A DNA stretch of 61,473 bases from Thermovibrio sp. (lineage in GTDB: Bacteria; Aquificota; Aquificia; Desulfurobacteriales; Desulfurobacteriaceae). The notes beneath the pieces are model-generated. The model had not been told where the DNA came from. It saw only the letters and a list, made by a program, of their open reading frames with translations, and did no database searches. Below are positions 44,681 through 53,245 of the stretch, piece by piece. The stretch covers positions 1 to 61,473 of the forward strand of contig WFNZ01000070.1 in NCBI GenBank assembly GCA_015488335.1, given 5' to 3'. Position numbers and translations under genes: made by a program. How positions within the stretch are numbered: the first letter of the stretch is position 1; each line of letters begins with the position of its first letter.

Positions 44681-45136
44681 TCAGCTTATAGCTTCCTTTA
44701 ACTTTCCTGACGAGCTGATAAGCTCTATTCCTTCTTCCTTACACGGTTTCTCAAAGTCAGAGTCAAGGGATATCAAATAGGGAACGCCGTAGTATTTACA
44801 GGTTGAGAGAATAATGGCGTCGTTCGGTTTAAGTTTGTATTTTTCTACGAAATCTTTGAATAGAGATTGTATGTTTTTGTTAGCAGATAAAAATTCAAAG
44901 AAGTCAAGAAATTCCTCAAGTTCACGCAAATTTAGTTTTCCTTTGCCTTTTGTTATCAGGTAAAAGACTACTTCACTTTCAACAATAATGTTAATAAAGC
45001 AGATAACATTTTCCTGCAGTATGAGGTTTAAAATTTCAGAAGCCTCCTCAGACCCTCTCTTTTTAAAGGCCTCAATAATTATGTTGCTGTCAATAAGGTT
45101 TCCATATTTTCTCCTATGAGTAGAGTTCCTCTTCAT
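44681..45136 (-). CDS. PIN-domain toxin (VapC-like)
   Basis: A 151-residue PIN RNase. Acidic residues lie in NLIDSNIIIEAF, VESEVVFYL, PNDAIILSTCKYYG and LISLDSDFE, the quartet of VapC enzymes. The start is ATG 45136 (GAAGAG upstream), overlapping the antitoxin gene by 23 bases; a closer ATG is out of frame. It is presumably an RNA-cleaving toxin held inactive by the upstream gene's product. Confidence 0.85.
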   Translation of the reverse strand: MKRNSTHRRKYGNLIDSNIIIEAFKKRGSEEASEILNLILQENVICFINIIVESEVVFYLITKGKGKLNLRELEEFLDFFEFLSANKNIQSLFKDFVEKYKLKPNDAIILSTCKYYGVPYLISLDSDFEKPCKEEGIELISSSGKLKEAIS

Positions 45137-45308
45137 TAATCTCTTCAATTTCAATGCTATGTTTATATTTTTCCAGAATTTTCAAAGCATTTTCTCTTTT
45201 TTTTTCTTTCTCAAGCTCTTCAAGTTTCTTCTTGATTTCCCGGTAGGGGAGCTCCGTCTCAATAACCTCCCTTACGTCTTCTGGAACTTTAATGATTATC
45301 TCTCCCAT
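45114..45308 (-). CDS. VapB-like antitoxin
   Basis: A 64-residue charged protein with an N-terminal beta-strand start (GEIIIKVPEDVREVIETE) and a helical Lys/Glu-rich C-terminus. ATG 45308 has AGGAGG upstream. Size, overlap with a PIN toxin and gene order (antitoxin first) support the assignment. No strict DNA-binding motif is obvious. Confidence 0.75.
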   Translation of the reverse strand: MGEIIIKVPEDVREVIETELPYREIKKKLEELEKEKKRENALKILEKYKHSIEIEEINEEELYS

Positions 45309-45355
45309 CGCCAACCTCCTTTTGAAGATTCTATCAATCTCTAATCTATATCGGG

Positions 45356-45404
45356 TTGACTTTAGTTGCCCATATCTATAACTTGATTACTGAGAATCAT
45401 TCCT
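45356..45404 (+). promoter_or_regulatory. Promoter with Fur/PerR-like operator before rubredoxin
   Basis: TTGACT (45356-45361) and TATAAC (45377-45382) with a 15-base spacer. The sequence TGAGAATCATTCCT (45391-45404) lies over the predicted start site and is 13/14 identical to the element upstream of the DUF255 gene. Confidence 0.45.
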
Positions 45405-45421
45405 ACTAAGAGGAGGGTATA

Positions 45422-45586
45422 ATGAAAAAATACGTATGTGTTCCCTGCGGATACATTTACGACCCGGAGATTGGAGATCCTGAGAACGGAATTCCTCCGG
45501 GAACGCCTTTTGAGGAGCTCCCCGACGACTGGACCTGCCCCTGGTGTGGAGCAGGGAAAGAGGACTTTGAACCACTGGAGGAGTGA
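45422..45586 (+). CDS. Rubredoxin
   Basis: A 54-residue electron carrier with one Fe bound by four Cys in [16 protein letters not shown] and [17 protein letters not shown] 45422 follows AGAGGAGGG. Its stop overlaps the flavodiiron protein start in TGATG, so rubredoxin is the likely direct electron donor of that enzyme for O2 or NO reduction. Confidence 0.97.
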   Translation: MKKYVCVPCGYIYDPEIGDPENGIPPGTPFEELPDDWTCPWCGAGKEDFEPLEE

Positions 45587-46782
45587 TGGCGGCAAAGAAG
45601 ATAAAAGAGGGCGTCTACTGGGTTGGAGCCGTTGACTGGGACAGAGTTCTCTTTGACGAGCTTGTAAGCCTGCCTGAGGGAACGAGCTACAACGCCTACC
45701 TTATAAAGGGAAGCGAAAAGACAGCCCTCATAGACACGGTTGAGCCTCATAAGAGAGAGGAGTTCTTCAGAAATCTTGAGGAGCTTGGGGTTGAAAGGAT
45801 TGACTACGTAGTCTCAAACCACGCAGAGCAGGACCATTCCGGAACGATTCCAGACGTTCTTGAGAGGTTTCCCGATGCAAAGGTCGTTACAAACAAAAAG
45901 TGTAAAACCATGCTCATAGACCTTCTCCACCTGCCGGAAGAGGTTTTTCAGGTTATTGATGAGGGAGAGGAGCTCCCCTTAGGAGACAAAACCCTTCAGT
46001 TCTTCATGGCTCCTTGGGTTCACTGGCCGGAAACCATGTTTACATGGCTTAAAGAAGACAGAATCCTCTTTACCTGCGACTTCTTAGGCTCCCACATAGC
46101 CACCTCTGAGCTCTTTGACACGACAGACGAGAACAGGGCAAAGGTTTACCTTGAAACAAAGCGCTACTACGCAGAAATCATGATGCCCTTCAGGAACTTC
46201 ATAAAGAAACACTTAGCCCTTATAGACAGACTCCAGCCTGAGATAATCGCCCCAAGCCACGGAGTTGTTATAAAGGACGTTGAGTTTATGACGGGAGCCT
46301 ATAAGAGGTGGGTTTCAGACGAAGTGAAGCCCATGGTTATTATTCCCTTTGTCTCAATGCACGAGAGCACCCGCCACATGGTTGATTACTTAACGTCGGA
46401 GCTCTCCAAAGAGGGTGTAATCGTCAGGCCTTACAATTTGATAACTGCAGACATCGGAAACGTTGCGATGGACCTGGTTGACGCTGCTGCCGTCGTTATC
46501 GCCTCTCCAACAGTCCTTGCAGGTGCCCACCCGTCGGTTATCTCCTTTGCCTACCTGATGAACGGCCTGAGGCCGAAAACGAAGTTCCTCTCTGTAATTG
46601 GTTCCTACGGATGGAACGGTAAAGTTATGGTTAAGCACGTTCAGGATACGCTGAAAAACGTTAAGGCCGAGTGGTTAGAGCCAGTTCTTGTTAAAGGCCT
46701 TCCAAAAGAGGAAGACTATGAAAAACTCTCTCAGTTTGCTAAAGAACTTGCCGCTAAAGTTAAGGAAGTAAGCACCCTTTAA
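45586..46782 (+). CDS. Flavodiiron protein (FprA-type O2/NO reductase)
   Basis: A 398-residue enzyme. The MBL-like diiron domain has NHAEQDHSGTIPD, PWVHWPETM, TCDFLGSH and PSHGVV as metal ligands. The flavodoxin domain (about 255-398) starts with FVSMHESTRHMVDYL for FMN binding. It reduces O2 to water or NO to N2O in the cytoplasm, using rubredoxin. It protects an anaerobe's hydrogenases and Fe-S enzymes. Confidence 0.95.
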   Translation: MAAKKIKEGVYWVGAVDWDRVLFDELVSLPEGTSYNAYLIKGSEKTALIDTVEPHKREEFFRNLEELGVERIDYVVSNHAEQDHSGTIPDVLERFPDAKVVTNKKCKTMLIDLLHLPEEVFQVIDEGEELPLGDKTLQFFMAPWVHWPETMFTWLKEDRILFTCDFLGSHIATSELFDTTDENRAKVYLETKRYYAEIMMPFRNFIKKHLALIDRLQPEIIAPSHGVVIKDVEFMTGAYKRWVSDEVKPMVIIPFVSMHESTRHMVDYLTSELSKEGVIVRPYNLITADIGNVAMDLVDAAAVVIASPTVLAGAHPSVISFAYLMNGLRPKTKFLSVIGSYGWNGKVMVKHVQDTLKNVKAEWLEPVLVKGLPKEEDYEKLSQFAKELAAKVKEVSTL

Positions 46783-46789
46783 ACTTTCT

Positions 46790-46809
46790 GCCCCTTCGGG
46801 GGCTTATTT
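46790..46809 (+). terminator. Terminator with UUCG loop
   Basis: GCCCC-TTCG-GGGGC then TTATTTCC, between convergent gene ends. Confidence 0.8.
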
Positions 46810-46810
46810 C

Positions 46811-47650
46811 CTACCTGTTTAAACCTTCTACAGTCTCCTTTGCCCTTAAAACAGGGGAGTCAATCTTTACAACGGGGCAGACCCTTACGCAGTTTAAACA
46901 CCTTAAACAGGCTGGGGAGTTGGGATCTTCGTATATCGGGTAGTTAACAGGGCAGGATTTCTTACACAGGTTGCACTCTATACAGTTCTCCTTTTCAACC
47001 TTAAAGTCAACGATGCTGAGCTTGTTGAAGAGAGAGAAGAGAGCTCCCAGCGGACACACATACCTGCAAAATGGCCTCTTTATGAAGATTGATCCGTAGA
47101 GGAACATACTTCCAAAGGCCAGCTTGAAGAGGAAAAAGGCTCCCGCCATGTTAGCAATCATTGAACTTACGGCAACCCAGTAGATTCCCGCCTCTATCGT
47201 TCCCGTGGGGCAGACCATACAGAAGTAGTGCTCTTTAAAGAAGTAGGGAAGAAGAATCACTCCAAATATGAGCATCAGGTATTTCAGGTAGACAAAAGGC
47301 TTTGGCAAGTCAAACTTGAAAGAGGGGATTTTGTTGAGGAGATCCTGAATCAGTCCGAATGGGCAGACCCATCCGCATATCCACCTGCCGAAAGAGGCTG
47401 AGACTGCAGAGATAATTCCCAGAGTTAGAAGCGGGATTTTGCTGATTACGAAGAAGTGGGAGATCGTTCCAATGGGGCAGGAGTAGAGGGAGGCAGGGCA
47501 GGCGTAACAGTTCATTATGGGAAAAGGAATGGCCTTGAGCTTTCCCGTGTAGAGCCTTGCAGTTATGAAGTTCCACATGGGCAGGTTCGCCGTTATTCCT
47601 GTTAAAAACTGATAAACCCGCCTGTTCTTCAGAAAGGGAACTTTTAGCAT
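46811..47650 (-). CDS. NapH/CcoG-like membrane polyferredoxin
   Basis: A 279-residue membrane protein with about four to five helices. It has cytoplasmic-type CxxxCP motifs (WICGWVCPFG, FCRYVCPLG) plus NCYACPASLYSCPIG and FCMVCPTG. Two 4Fe-4S clusters follow at the C-terminus (CIECNLCKKSCP, CLRCLNCVRVCP). Such proteins move electrons from quinol or ferredoxin to periplasmic reductases. It follows a CD1871A-type mini-protein by 8 bases, a pairing seen with this family. Confidence 0.88.
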   Translation of the reverse strand: MLKVPFLKNRRVYQFLTGITANLPMWNFITARLYTGKLKAIPFPIMNCYACPASLYSCPIGTISHFFVISKIPLLTLGIISAVSASFGRWICGWVCPFGLIQDLLNKIPSFKFDLPKPFVYLKYLMLIFGVILLPYFFKEHYFCMVCPTGTIEAGIYWVAVSSMIANMAGAFFLFKLAFGSMFLYGSIFIKRPFCRYVCPLGALFSLFNKLSIVDFKVEKENCIECNLCKKSCPVNYPIYEDPNSPACLRCLNCVRVCPVVKIDSPVLRAKETVEGLNR

Positions 47651-47658
47651 AGCCTCTC

Positions 47659-47805
47659 CTACTTGATGCCTATACAGGTGAGGCAGAGGATTTTCCCGTT
47701 GCTCCAGATGATTCTGGGCTCGCCCAAAAGGATTCCGATGATTATAAGAAGGAGGGAGAGGAGGAGAGCTCCCCCCGCCAGAACTTTCTTAATTGGCAGC
47801 TTCAA
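47659..47805 (-). CDS. CD1871A-family CXXC mini-protein
   Basis: I read a 48-residue product from TTG 47805: one membrane helix ([20 protein letters not shown]) and a terminal CLTCIGIK. The last residues fit the family of tiny CXXC proteins ending in C-x-x-C-I-G-I. The start overlaps the mrp stop by 17 bases; the longer frame inside mrp is rejected. Placed between mrp (Fe-S carrier) and an NapH-like polyferredoxin, it may help membrane electron transfer or cluster handling. Function unknown. Confidence 0.7.
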   Translation of the reverse strand: MKLPIKKVLAGGALLLSLLLIIIGILLGEPRIIWSNGKILCLTCIGIK

Positions 47806-48679
47806 CCTTCTCTCCCACTTCTTTAAGGAGCTTGTCTGTAATCTCTTCAAGCGCCTTTGCAGAGTGGCTTTCAGGGTGGGAGACAACTATCGGAACGCCC
47901 TTGTCTCCGGCCTCAACAACTGCAGGCTCAATGGGAACCCTTCCAAGAAACGGAACACCAAGCTCCTCGGCGGCCTTCTCTCCTCCACCTTTCTTAAAGA
48001 GGTCAATCTCCTTTCCGCAGTGGGGACAGATAAGGCCGCTCATGTTCTCAATAATTCCAAGGACCGGAACGTTCATCATTTTGGCAAAGCTGATGGATTT
48101 CCTGGTGTCAAGGAGTGAAACTTCCTGTGGAGTTGTAACGATTACAAATCCGTCCATAGGCTTAATGAGCTGGGCAACGCTCAGTGCCTCGTCTCCCGTT
48201 CCAGGCGGCAGGTCAACGATGAGGAAGTCAAGGTCTCCCCAGTCTATATCTGCAAGGAACTGCTTTATAACCTGGTGCTTTAAGGGGCCTCTCCAGACAA
48301 CCGGCTGGTCGGCGTTTTCAAGGAGAAAGGCCATGGAGACGATTTTCAGGTTTGGAATCCCAAGGGGAATAAAGGGCTTAATCGTTTGAGTGTTCGGATC
48401 TGCAAAGAGCCTCTGTCCTTCAGCTCCAAGCATCTTGGCAACGTTAGGCCCGTGTATATCTGCGTCTAAAAGGCCAACTTTGTAGCCTCTCTTTGCAAGT
48501 TCAGCTGCAAGGTTCGTTGCAACCGTTGTCTTTCCAACACCTCCCTTACCGCTCAAAATCCCGATTCTGTGTTTTATCTTAGAGAGGTTGCAGGTGAGCT
48601 TTACGTCCATAGGGTCTTGAGCTGTCTGGCACTTATCCTTATGTGCACAGCCTTCACACTTCTTCTCGTCAAAGGCCAT
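47789..48679 (-). CDS. Mrp/NBP35-family ATP-binding Fe-S carrier
   Basis: A 296-residue P-loop protein with [18 protein letters not shown] (about 40-57), Walker [13 protein letters not shown] and the scaffold pair [10 protein letters not shown] near the C-terminus. The N-terminus adds Cys residues in [10 protein letters not shown]. It assembles or transfers 4Fe-4S clusters in the cytoplasm, fitting the many Fe-S enzymes here. Confidence 0.95.
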   Translation of the reverse strand: MAFDEKKCEGCAHKDKCQTAQDPMDVKLTCNLSKIKHRIGILSGKGGVGKTTVATNLAAELAKRGYKVGLLDADIHGPNVAKMLGAEGQRLFADPNTQTIKPFIPLGIPNLKIVSMAFLLENADQPVVWRGPLKHQVIKQFLADIDWGDLDFLIVDLPPGTGDEALSVAQLIKPMDGFVIVTTPQEVSLLDTRKSISFAKMMNVPVLGIIENMSGLICPHCGKEIDLFKKGGGEKAAEELGVPFLGRVPIEPAVVEAGDKGVPIVVSHPESHSAKALEEITDKLLKEVGEKVEAAN

Positions 48680-48689
48680 TCTCTACCTC

Positions 48690-49469
48690 CTAAGTTAGAT
48701 GTCTCTGAACTATCTCAAGGAGCCCTCTGTAGGTGTTTGGTGAGGCTCCTACGATGTTTCCGCTTCTTAGATACCCGTCTTTGCCCTCAAAGTCTGAAAC
48801 CTTACCGCCGGCCTCTTCAATCAGAAGAACTCCTGCGGCTATATCCCACGGGTGGAGGGACATCTCCCAGAAGCCGTCAAAAACCCCCTTTGCTGTGTAG
48901 GCAAGGTCTAAGGCGGCAGAGCCGCACCTCCTTATTCCTGAAACTTTGAGGAATACCTCTTTAAAGCACTTCAGGTAGCTGTCTAAGAGCTCCTTTCCTC
49001 TGAAAGGAAACCCTGTTGCAACAAGTGCCATCTCAAAAGGCCTTGAACTGACTCTCATCCTCTCTCCGTTGCAGTAGGCACCGCTTCCCTTCTCGGCGAT
49101 AAAGTTTTCGTCCAGAACAGGAGCCTTTACAACAGCTGCTACCAGCTCTCCCTTAAACTCAACTCCTATAGAGATGCAGAAGACCGGTAGGCCGTGGATA
49201 AAGTTCTTCGTCCCGTCCAACGGGTCTATATACCACTTCCAGTCGTTTCCCGAGTGGAGGCCGCTTTCCTCTGCAACTATAGTGTGTTGTGGGAAAACTT
49301 CCTGTATAGTCTTAATAATAATCATTTCTGATTTTTTGTCAGCCTCGGTTACAAAGTCGTTCTTTGCCTTCTCCTCAACGTCTGAGGCTTTAATCCTTCC
49401 AAAGTAGTCTAAGAGGACTTCTGAAGCCCTATCTGCCGCTTTTACTGCCGTATCAATAACCTTTTCCAT
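48690..49469 (-). CDS. Inositol monophosphatase family protein (SuhB-like)
   Basis: A 259-residue Mg-dependent sugar phosphatase. The metal-binding motifs are VAEESG, WYIDPLDGTKNFIHG and HPWDIAAGVLLIEEAGG. It could act on inositol-1-P or fructose-1,6-bisP; thermophile members often do both. ATG 49469 overlaps the preceding small gene by 17 bases and is preceded by GGGAG. Confidence 0.93.
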   Translation of the reverse strand: MEKVIDTAVKAADRASEVLLDYFGRIKASDVEEKAKNDFVTEADKKSEMIIIKTIQEVFPQHTIVAEESGLHSGNDWKWYIDPLDGTKNFIHGLPVFCISIGVEFKGELVAAVVKAPVLDENFIAEKGSGAYCNGERMRVSSRPFEMALVATGFPFRGKELLDSYLKCFKEVFLKVSGIRRCGSAALDLAYTAKGVFDGFWEMSLHPWDIAAGVLLIEEAGGKVSDFEGKDGYLRSGNIVGASPNTYRGLLEIVQRHLT

Positions 49470-49707
49470 ACATATCTCCCGGAACCGGTCTATAGGATAG
49501 GGAAATGAGGTTCCCGTTCTCTAATAGGAATTCCACCTTAAATGTGTGGTGGAAAGAGACGTAGCCAATACCGTGTTCTGAGATGAGGCTCTTTGTGTGG
49601 AATATGGCCTCGTCCCAGGTTTCAAGGTCTTGAAACTCTACGTTCAGATCAAAGCCTTTAACGGTAAACGTTTTCTCAACTGCTGCTATGAACTCGTCTG
49701 ATAACAT
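49453..49707 (-). CDS. Conserved-looking hypothetical protein
   Basis: An 84-residue protein with a predicted alpha-beta pattern. Aromatic residues are frequent (VSFHHTFKVEFLLENGN). It overlaps suhB by 17 bases, which supports real translation. I do not recognise it and see no signal peptide or metal motif. Confidence 0.65.
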   Translation of the reverse strand: MLSDEFIAAVEKTFTVKGFDLNVEFQDLETWDEAIFHTKSLISEHGIGYVSFHHTFKVEFLLENGNLISLSYRPVPGDMYGKGY

Positions 49708-49767
49708 CTTAACAGTTCCTTAAGGTTTTTGTCCTATTTTAAACCTTAATGTAGTTCCGGAGGAGCT

Positions 49768-50427
49768 TTGAGAGTAGCAGTTGTTGAGGATGACCTCTCT
49801 ATTGTAAACCTTTTAAAGCGGGTTCTGATTAAAGAGGGGTTTTCTGTCAGGGAGTTCTCAACGGCCGAGAAGTTCCTCAGTGCCGTTTTTGACTACGGCG
49901 AGGAGTTTGACGTTGTTATCTTAGACGTAATGCTTCCCGGATTGAACGGCGTTGATGCGTGCAAATTTTTAAGAAATAGGGGAAGCGATGTTCCGGTTCT
50001 GATGCTTACAGCCCTTTCTGAAGAAGACGATAAGGTGAAAGGGCTTGACAGCGGGGCAGACGACTACCTGACAAAGCCCTTCAGTATAAGGGAGCTCCTT
50101 GCCCGTTTAAGGGCACTTTTAAGGCGGAGAGGTAAAGTGGCACTTAATCTTGAGACCTCTGGAATAGTGATAACAGACGTTGGAGTTCTCGTTGACGGAA
50201 AGGAGGTTAAACTGACGGGCAGGGAGAGGGAGCTCCTCAGAGTTCTTTTGGAAAACAGGGGAAAGGTTGTTTCAAAGGAGGAGCTCCTTCAGAAAGTGTG
50301 GAAAGGGGAGGCCGTTTCAAAGAGGGTTGTTGACGTTCACGTAAAACACCTGAGGGATAAGATAGGAGACAGGATTGAGACGGTTTGGGGAGTTGGATAC
50401 AGGCTGGTTGAGGGAGCTCCAGAGTAA
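49768..50427 (+). CDS. OmpR/PhoB-family response regulator
   Basis: A 219-residue two-component regulator. The receiver has EDDLS, the phospho-Asp in [10 protein letters not shown] (about 54) and the conserved Lys in DYLTKPFS. The winged-helix effector ends [18 protein letters not shown] 49768 has GGAGGAGC upstream. It is followed by its kinase with a 53-base overlap. The target genes are unknown. Confidence 0.95.
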   Translation: MRVAVVEDDLSIVNLLKRVLIKEGFSVREFSTAEKFLSAVFDYGEEFDVVILDVMLPGLNGVDACKFLRNRGSDVPVLMLTALSEEDDKVKGLDSGADDYLTKPFSIRELLARLRALLRRRGKVALNLETSGIVITDVGVLVDGKEVKLTGRERELLRVLLENRGKVVSKEELLQKVWKGEAVSKRVVDVHVKHLRDKIGDRIETVWGVGYRLVEGAPE

Positions 50428-51295
50428 GTTCCCCGAGATAAAGGTTGTTGACGAAAAAGGGTTTGTTCTGGGCGAGGACTTTAAAAAGCTGTGGGACGTT
50501 TACCCGTTTCAGGAGGTTGTTAAAGCCTTTGAGGAGGCAGTAAAGGAGGGGGAGAGCTCTGCAACCTTTACAGAGGGAGATAGGACTTACCTTCTAAAGC
50601 TCTCTAAAGTTGGCAGTTTAATAGTTGCCCTGAAGAAAGACATTACGCTTGAGGTTGAGATAGAGGAGCTGAAAAAGAACGTTGTTTCAACCCTCTCCCA
50701 CGAGATAAAGACTCCTCTAACGGCCATAAAAGGGAACGCAGAGTTCCTCCTGCTCTACGGTGAGTGCTCAGATCCCGATGCTGTAAAGGAGATTTACGAA
50801 AAGGCCGAAAAGGTGGAGTCCATCCTGTCTGGCATCGGGAAGCTCTTTTCCTCTAAAGTTTCTAACTTTGAGTGGGTGAACCTGAGGCCTTTAACGGAGG
50901 AGGTTGTTGCCTCTTTTAAGAAGAGGGCAGGTAAAAAGGGAGTGGAGCTCCGCTATTTCCTTGAAGACGTGAGTCTTCCAGCCGACAAAGTCCTGTTTCA
51001 GCAGCTTTTGAGGAACTTAATTGACAACGCACTGAACTTTACAGACAGGGGAAGAGTGGAAGTTGAGCTCACTTCCGACTACCTGAGGGTTTCAGATACC
51101 GGAAAGGGAATACCGGAGGAGCTCCTTCCGAAAATTTTTGAGAGGTTTGTTAAGGGTGAGGGGAGCTCCGGTTCAGGCATAGGCCTCTCTGTAGTTAAAG
51201 AGATTGCCCGTTTCCACGGCTGGAAGGTTCAGGTTGAGTCTGAGGAGGGGAAAGGAACCGTTTTCACCGTTTACTTTCAAGGAGATACCCGATAA
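50375..51295 (+). CDS. Cytoplasmic histidine kinase without membrane helices
   Basis: A sensor kinase of up to 306 residues. No transmembrane helix is present. A short N-terminal PAS-like segment (about 10-85) precedes the H-box [17 protein letters not shown] (about 106), N-box [13 protein letters not shown]1 [11 protein letters not shown] and G2 [12 protein letters not shown]. It therefore senses an internal signal. Starts at TTG 50375, or at later TTG codons within the regulator gene, are all possible. The 3' end overlaps the convergent gene by 32 bases. Confidence 0.9.
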   Translation: MRRFGELDTGWLRELQSKFPEIKVVDEKGFVLGEDFKKLWDVYPFQEVVKAFEEAVKEGESSATFTEGDRTYLLKLSKVGSLIVALKKDITLEVEIEELKKNVVSTLSHEIKTPLTAIKGNAEFLLLYGECSDPDAVKEIYEKAEKVESILSGIGKLFSSKVSNFEWVNLRPLTEEVVASFKKRAGKKGVELRYFLEDVSLPADKVLFQQLLRNLIDNALNFTDRGRVEVELTSDYLRVSDTGKGIPEELLPKIFERFVKGEGSSGSGIGLSVVKEIARFHGWKVQVESEEGKGTVFTVYFQGDTR

Positions 51296-52241
51296 TTTCG
51301 GCCAGAAAGTCAACGAAGTAGAAGAGCTTTAGAAAGTTCTCTTTAGTCCCAAACTCAACGGCAACTCCGTGCTGGATGGCGTGGCGGTTTAAGAGTCCCT
51401 CTCTGTAGTCAACAAAGGGGTGCCAGTCTAAAAAGGGGGGAATCTCCTCTTCCGAGAAGACCCTTTCAACAATCAGTTTTACTGCATACTGAATTGTTAC
51501 AAACTTCCTGTTCCTCTTCCTAATAAGGGCTTCAATGTCTGCCTCTAACGTGTTTTCTCTTACAAAAGCATCCCACACAACGCCTTCAGAGAGGGGAAAG
51601 AGGCCGTAGATTCCAAGTTCTAAACAGTTGAGCCGGTAGGCCTTCAGAATGTCTTTAACTATCTTTTCCCGCCTTTTGAAAGGCGGGAGCTCCATCCACT
51701 TCTCAACCCTTTTTCTTAGGAACTCCTCTGTTGAGATTTTTGCTATCCAGTCTTCAAATTCCTCAGTTTTTCCCTTAAATCTGTTGAGAACATCCGACGG
51801 CAGTAGCCACTCCTTCCTGTAGAGCTCCCTCATCAGCTCCCAGTTTTCAACCTTCAGCAGATACCTGCTTGCAGCCCTGTGGAGTTTTTCCTCAAACTCC
51901 TCTCGCCAGTTCTTAATCTTCCTGTTCCATTCCCTTTCAACTTCACTCCTTAACTTCTGCCTGAACGCTTTTCTGAGGGCGCTGTAGATGTTCTTGTTCT
52001 TTGAGGGGAAGAAGACCTCCTCTAAACGGTTGGCCTTAACTATCTCCTTTATGAGCCTTTCGTGGTTAAGCTCCTTTACCTCGCTCCGGTTTAAACCTGT
52101 AAGGAGCTCCACCAGTTTAAAGAAGAACTCGCGGGAGCTCCCTTCCTTTTCCGCCTCTTCCAGAACTTCCTTTCTAACGGTCAAGGACGTGTTTTGACGG
52201 AACGAAGCAGGTAAACCGTCCTTTGAAAACTTCCTCTCCAT
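51264..52241 (-). CDS. Helical protein of unknown function with an HEPN-like RxxxxH motif
   Basis: Up to 325 residues, almost all predicted helix and rich in Arg/Glu/Lys/Trp. Near the C-terminus it has GLLNRHAIQHGVAVEFG followed by a Leu/Phe-rich helix. The RHAIQH spacing matches the Rx4-6H catalytic motif of HEPN ribonucleases, though a single motif is weak evidence. Either ATG 52241 (68-base overlap with the thioesterase gene) or TTG 52184 (11-base overlap) could start it; neither has a clear Shine-Dalgarno. Role unknown. Confidence 0.6.
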   Translation of the reverse strand: MERKFSKDGLPASFRQNTSLTVRKEVLEEAEKEGSSREFFFKLVELLTGLNRSEVKELNHERLIKEIVKANRLEEVFFPSKNKNIYSALRKAFRQKLRSEVEREWNRKIKNWREEFEEKLHRAASRYLLKVENWELMRELYRKEWLLPSDVLNRFKGKTEEFEDWIAKISTEEFLRKRVEKWMELPPFKRREKIVKDILKAYRLNCLELGIYGLFPLSEGVVWDAFVRENTLEADIEALIRKRNRKFVTIQYAVKLIVERVFSEEEIPPFLDWHPFVDYREGLLNRHAIQHGVAVEFGTKENFLKLFYFVDFLAEIIGYLLESKR

Positions 52242-52557
52242 CTCTGTAGCCTACAACGTCAACAACCCTTTTCTTGTTTCCCGTTTCACCTTCTGCAACG
52301 AACTCAACAGTATCTCCTACCTTTACAGGTTTTAAGAACGAAACCTCTGCGAAGCCAAGAACTACGTTGGGGTGGTTTACAGAGAGCATTGCTGCGTAGT
52401 CTGCCGCAGAGAAGAGGAAGCCGCCGTGAACCAGCCCTTTCTCATCTGCGGCCATAAAGGGCTTTGTTTTCAGAACAACTCTGGCGTAGCCCTCTTTAAC
52501 CTCCACAGGCTCTCCGGAAATCTCCCTGTCAATCTTTTGGTGCGTCTTAATCTCCAT
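52174..52557 (-). CDS. Hotdog-fold thioesterase (PaaI-like)
   Basis: A 127-residue acyl-CoA thioesterase-type protein. GLVHGGFLFSAADYAAMLSV holds the family HGG motif on the central helix, and later strands read FAEVSFLKPVKVGDTVEF. Substrate is unknown. It lies between a Cys-rich lipoprotein gene (8 bases before) and the unknown HEPN-like gene. Confidence 0.88.
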   Translation of the reverse strand: MEIKTHQKIDREISGEPVEVKEGYARVVLKTKPFMAADEKGLVHGGFLFSAADYAAMLSVNHPNVVLGFAEVSFLKPVKVGDTVEFVAEGETGNKKRVVDVVGYRDGEEVFKGRFTCFVPSKHVLDR

Positions 52558-52565
52558 CTCAACCT

Positions 52566-53165
52566 CTACTTACAGTTTTTAACGCAGAACTTGTATGGAA
52601 TTATCTTTCCACCGCAGGAGGTAAAACAAGCGTTGTAAGTCTCTTTACAGCCGCAGTCTGCGTTACAGGAGGCGGAGAGCTCCGAGATTATCTCTGAAAG
52701 CTCCGGCTTTTTCGGAGGAACTGGCGCTGTAGGCTTTGTGTTGTTGAGAGTGTCTAAAGCCTCTTCAAGCTGGTCTCTCCTGTCGCAGGCGTAGTAGTCC
52801 TTTGTCTTCTTGCAGGCCTTCTTAAAGTAGAGGTAGTCCCTGTAGAGTTTCCTGTAGTTGTTGTTCCAGTCAAGGAGATTCCTCTGGTAGTTCTCATAGG
52901 CCCTGTTGTAGGCAGAGAGCTCCTTTTGGTAAACGTCAAGCTCCTTCTGATAGATAGCCTCTGCCCTTACTCTGACATCCTTCAGGCACTTTTCTCTCTT
53001 CTCCATGCACCTCCTTTTGCACTCTACAAACCGTGAGTCGCAGCTCTTCAAACAGGTTTTGTTGTTCTCAGGGGGAACATACCTGTAGCCTACACTGAAC
53101 TCTGGGCCTCCGCAGGAGAGAAGAAGGGGAACTACTGAGATAGCGGTTAGGAGCAGTTTTTTCAT
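52566..53165 (-). CDS. Cys-rich exported lipoprotein
   Basis: A 199-residue protein. The signal MKKLLLTAISVVPLLLSCGG has a lipobox with Cys about 18. It contains Cys clusters CLKSCDSRFVECKRRCMEKR and a C-terminal group (CNADCGC, CFTSCGG, CVKNC) flanking a Tyr/Lys-rich coiled coil. Many Cys in an exported protein suggests disulfides or metal binding. No family was recognised. Confidence 0.75.
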   Translation of the reverse strand: MKKLLLTAISVVPLLLSCGGPEFSVGYRYVPPENNKTCLKSCDSRFVECKRRCMEKREKCLKDVRVRAEAIYQKELDVYQKELSAYNRAYENYQRNLLDWNNNYRKLYRDYLYFKKACKKTKDYYACDRRDQLEEALDTLNNTKPTAPVPPKKPELSEIISELSASCNADCGCKETYNACFTSCGGKIIPYKFCVKNCK

Positions 53166-53245
53166 CTCTTCCTCCTTTTCCTGTCCTTGAAAAACTATTT
53201 TATAGGTTAATCTTTTTAAGGCGAAAACGGAATTGAGGGGTTGTT

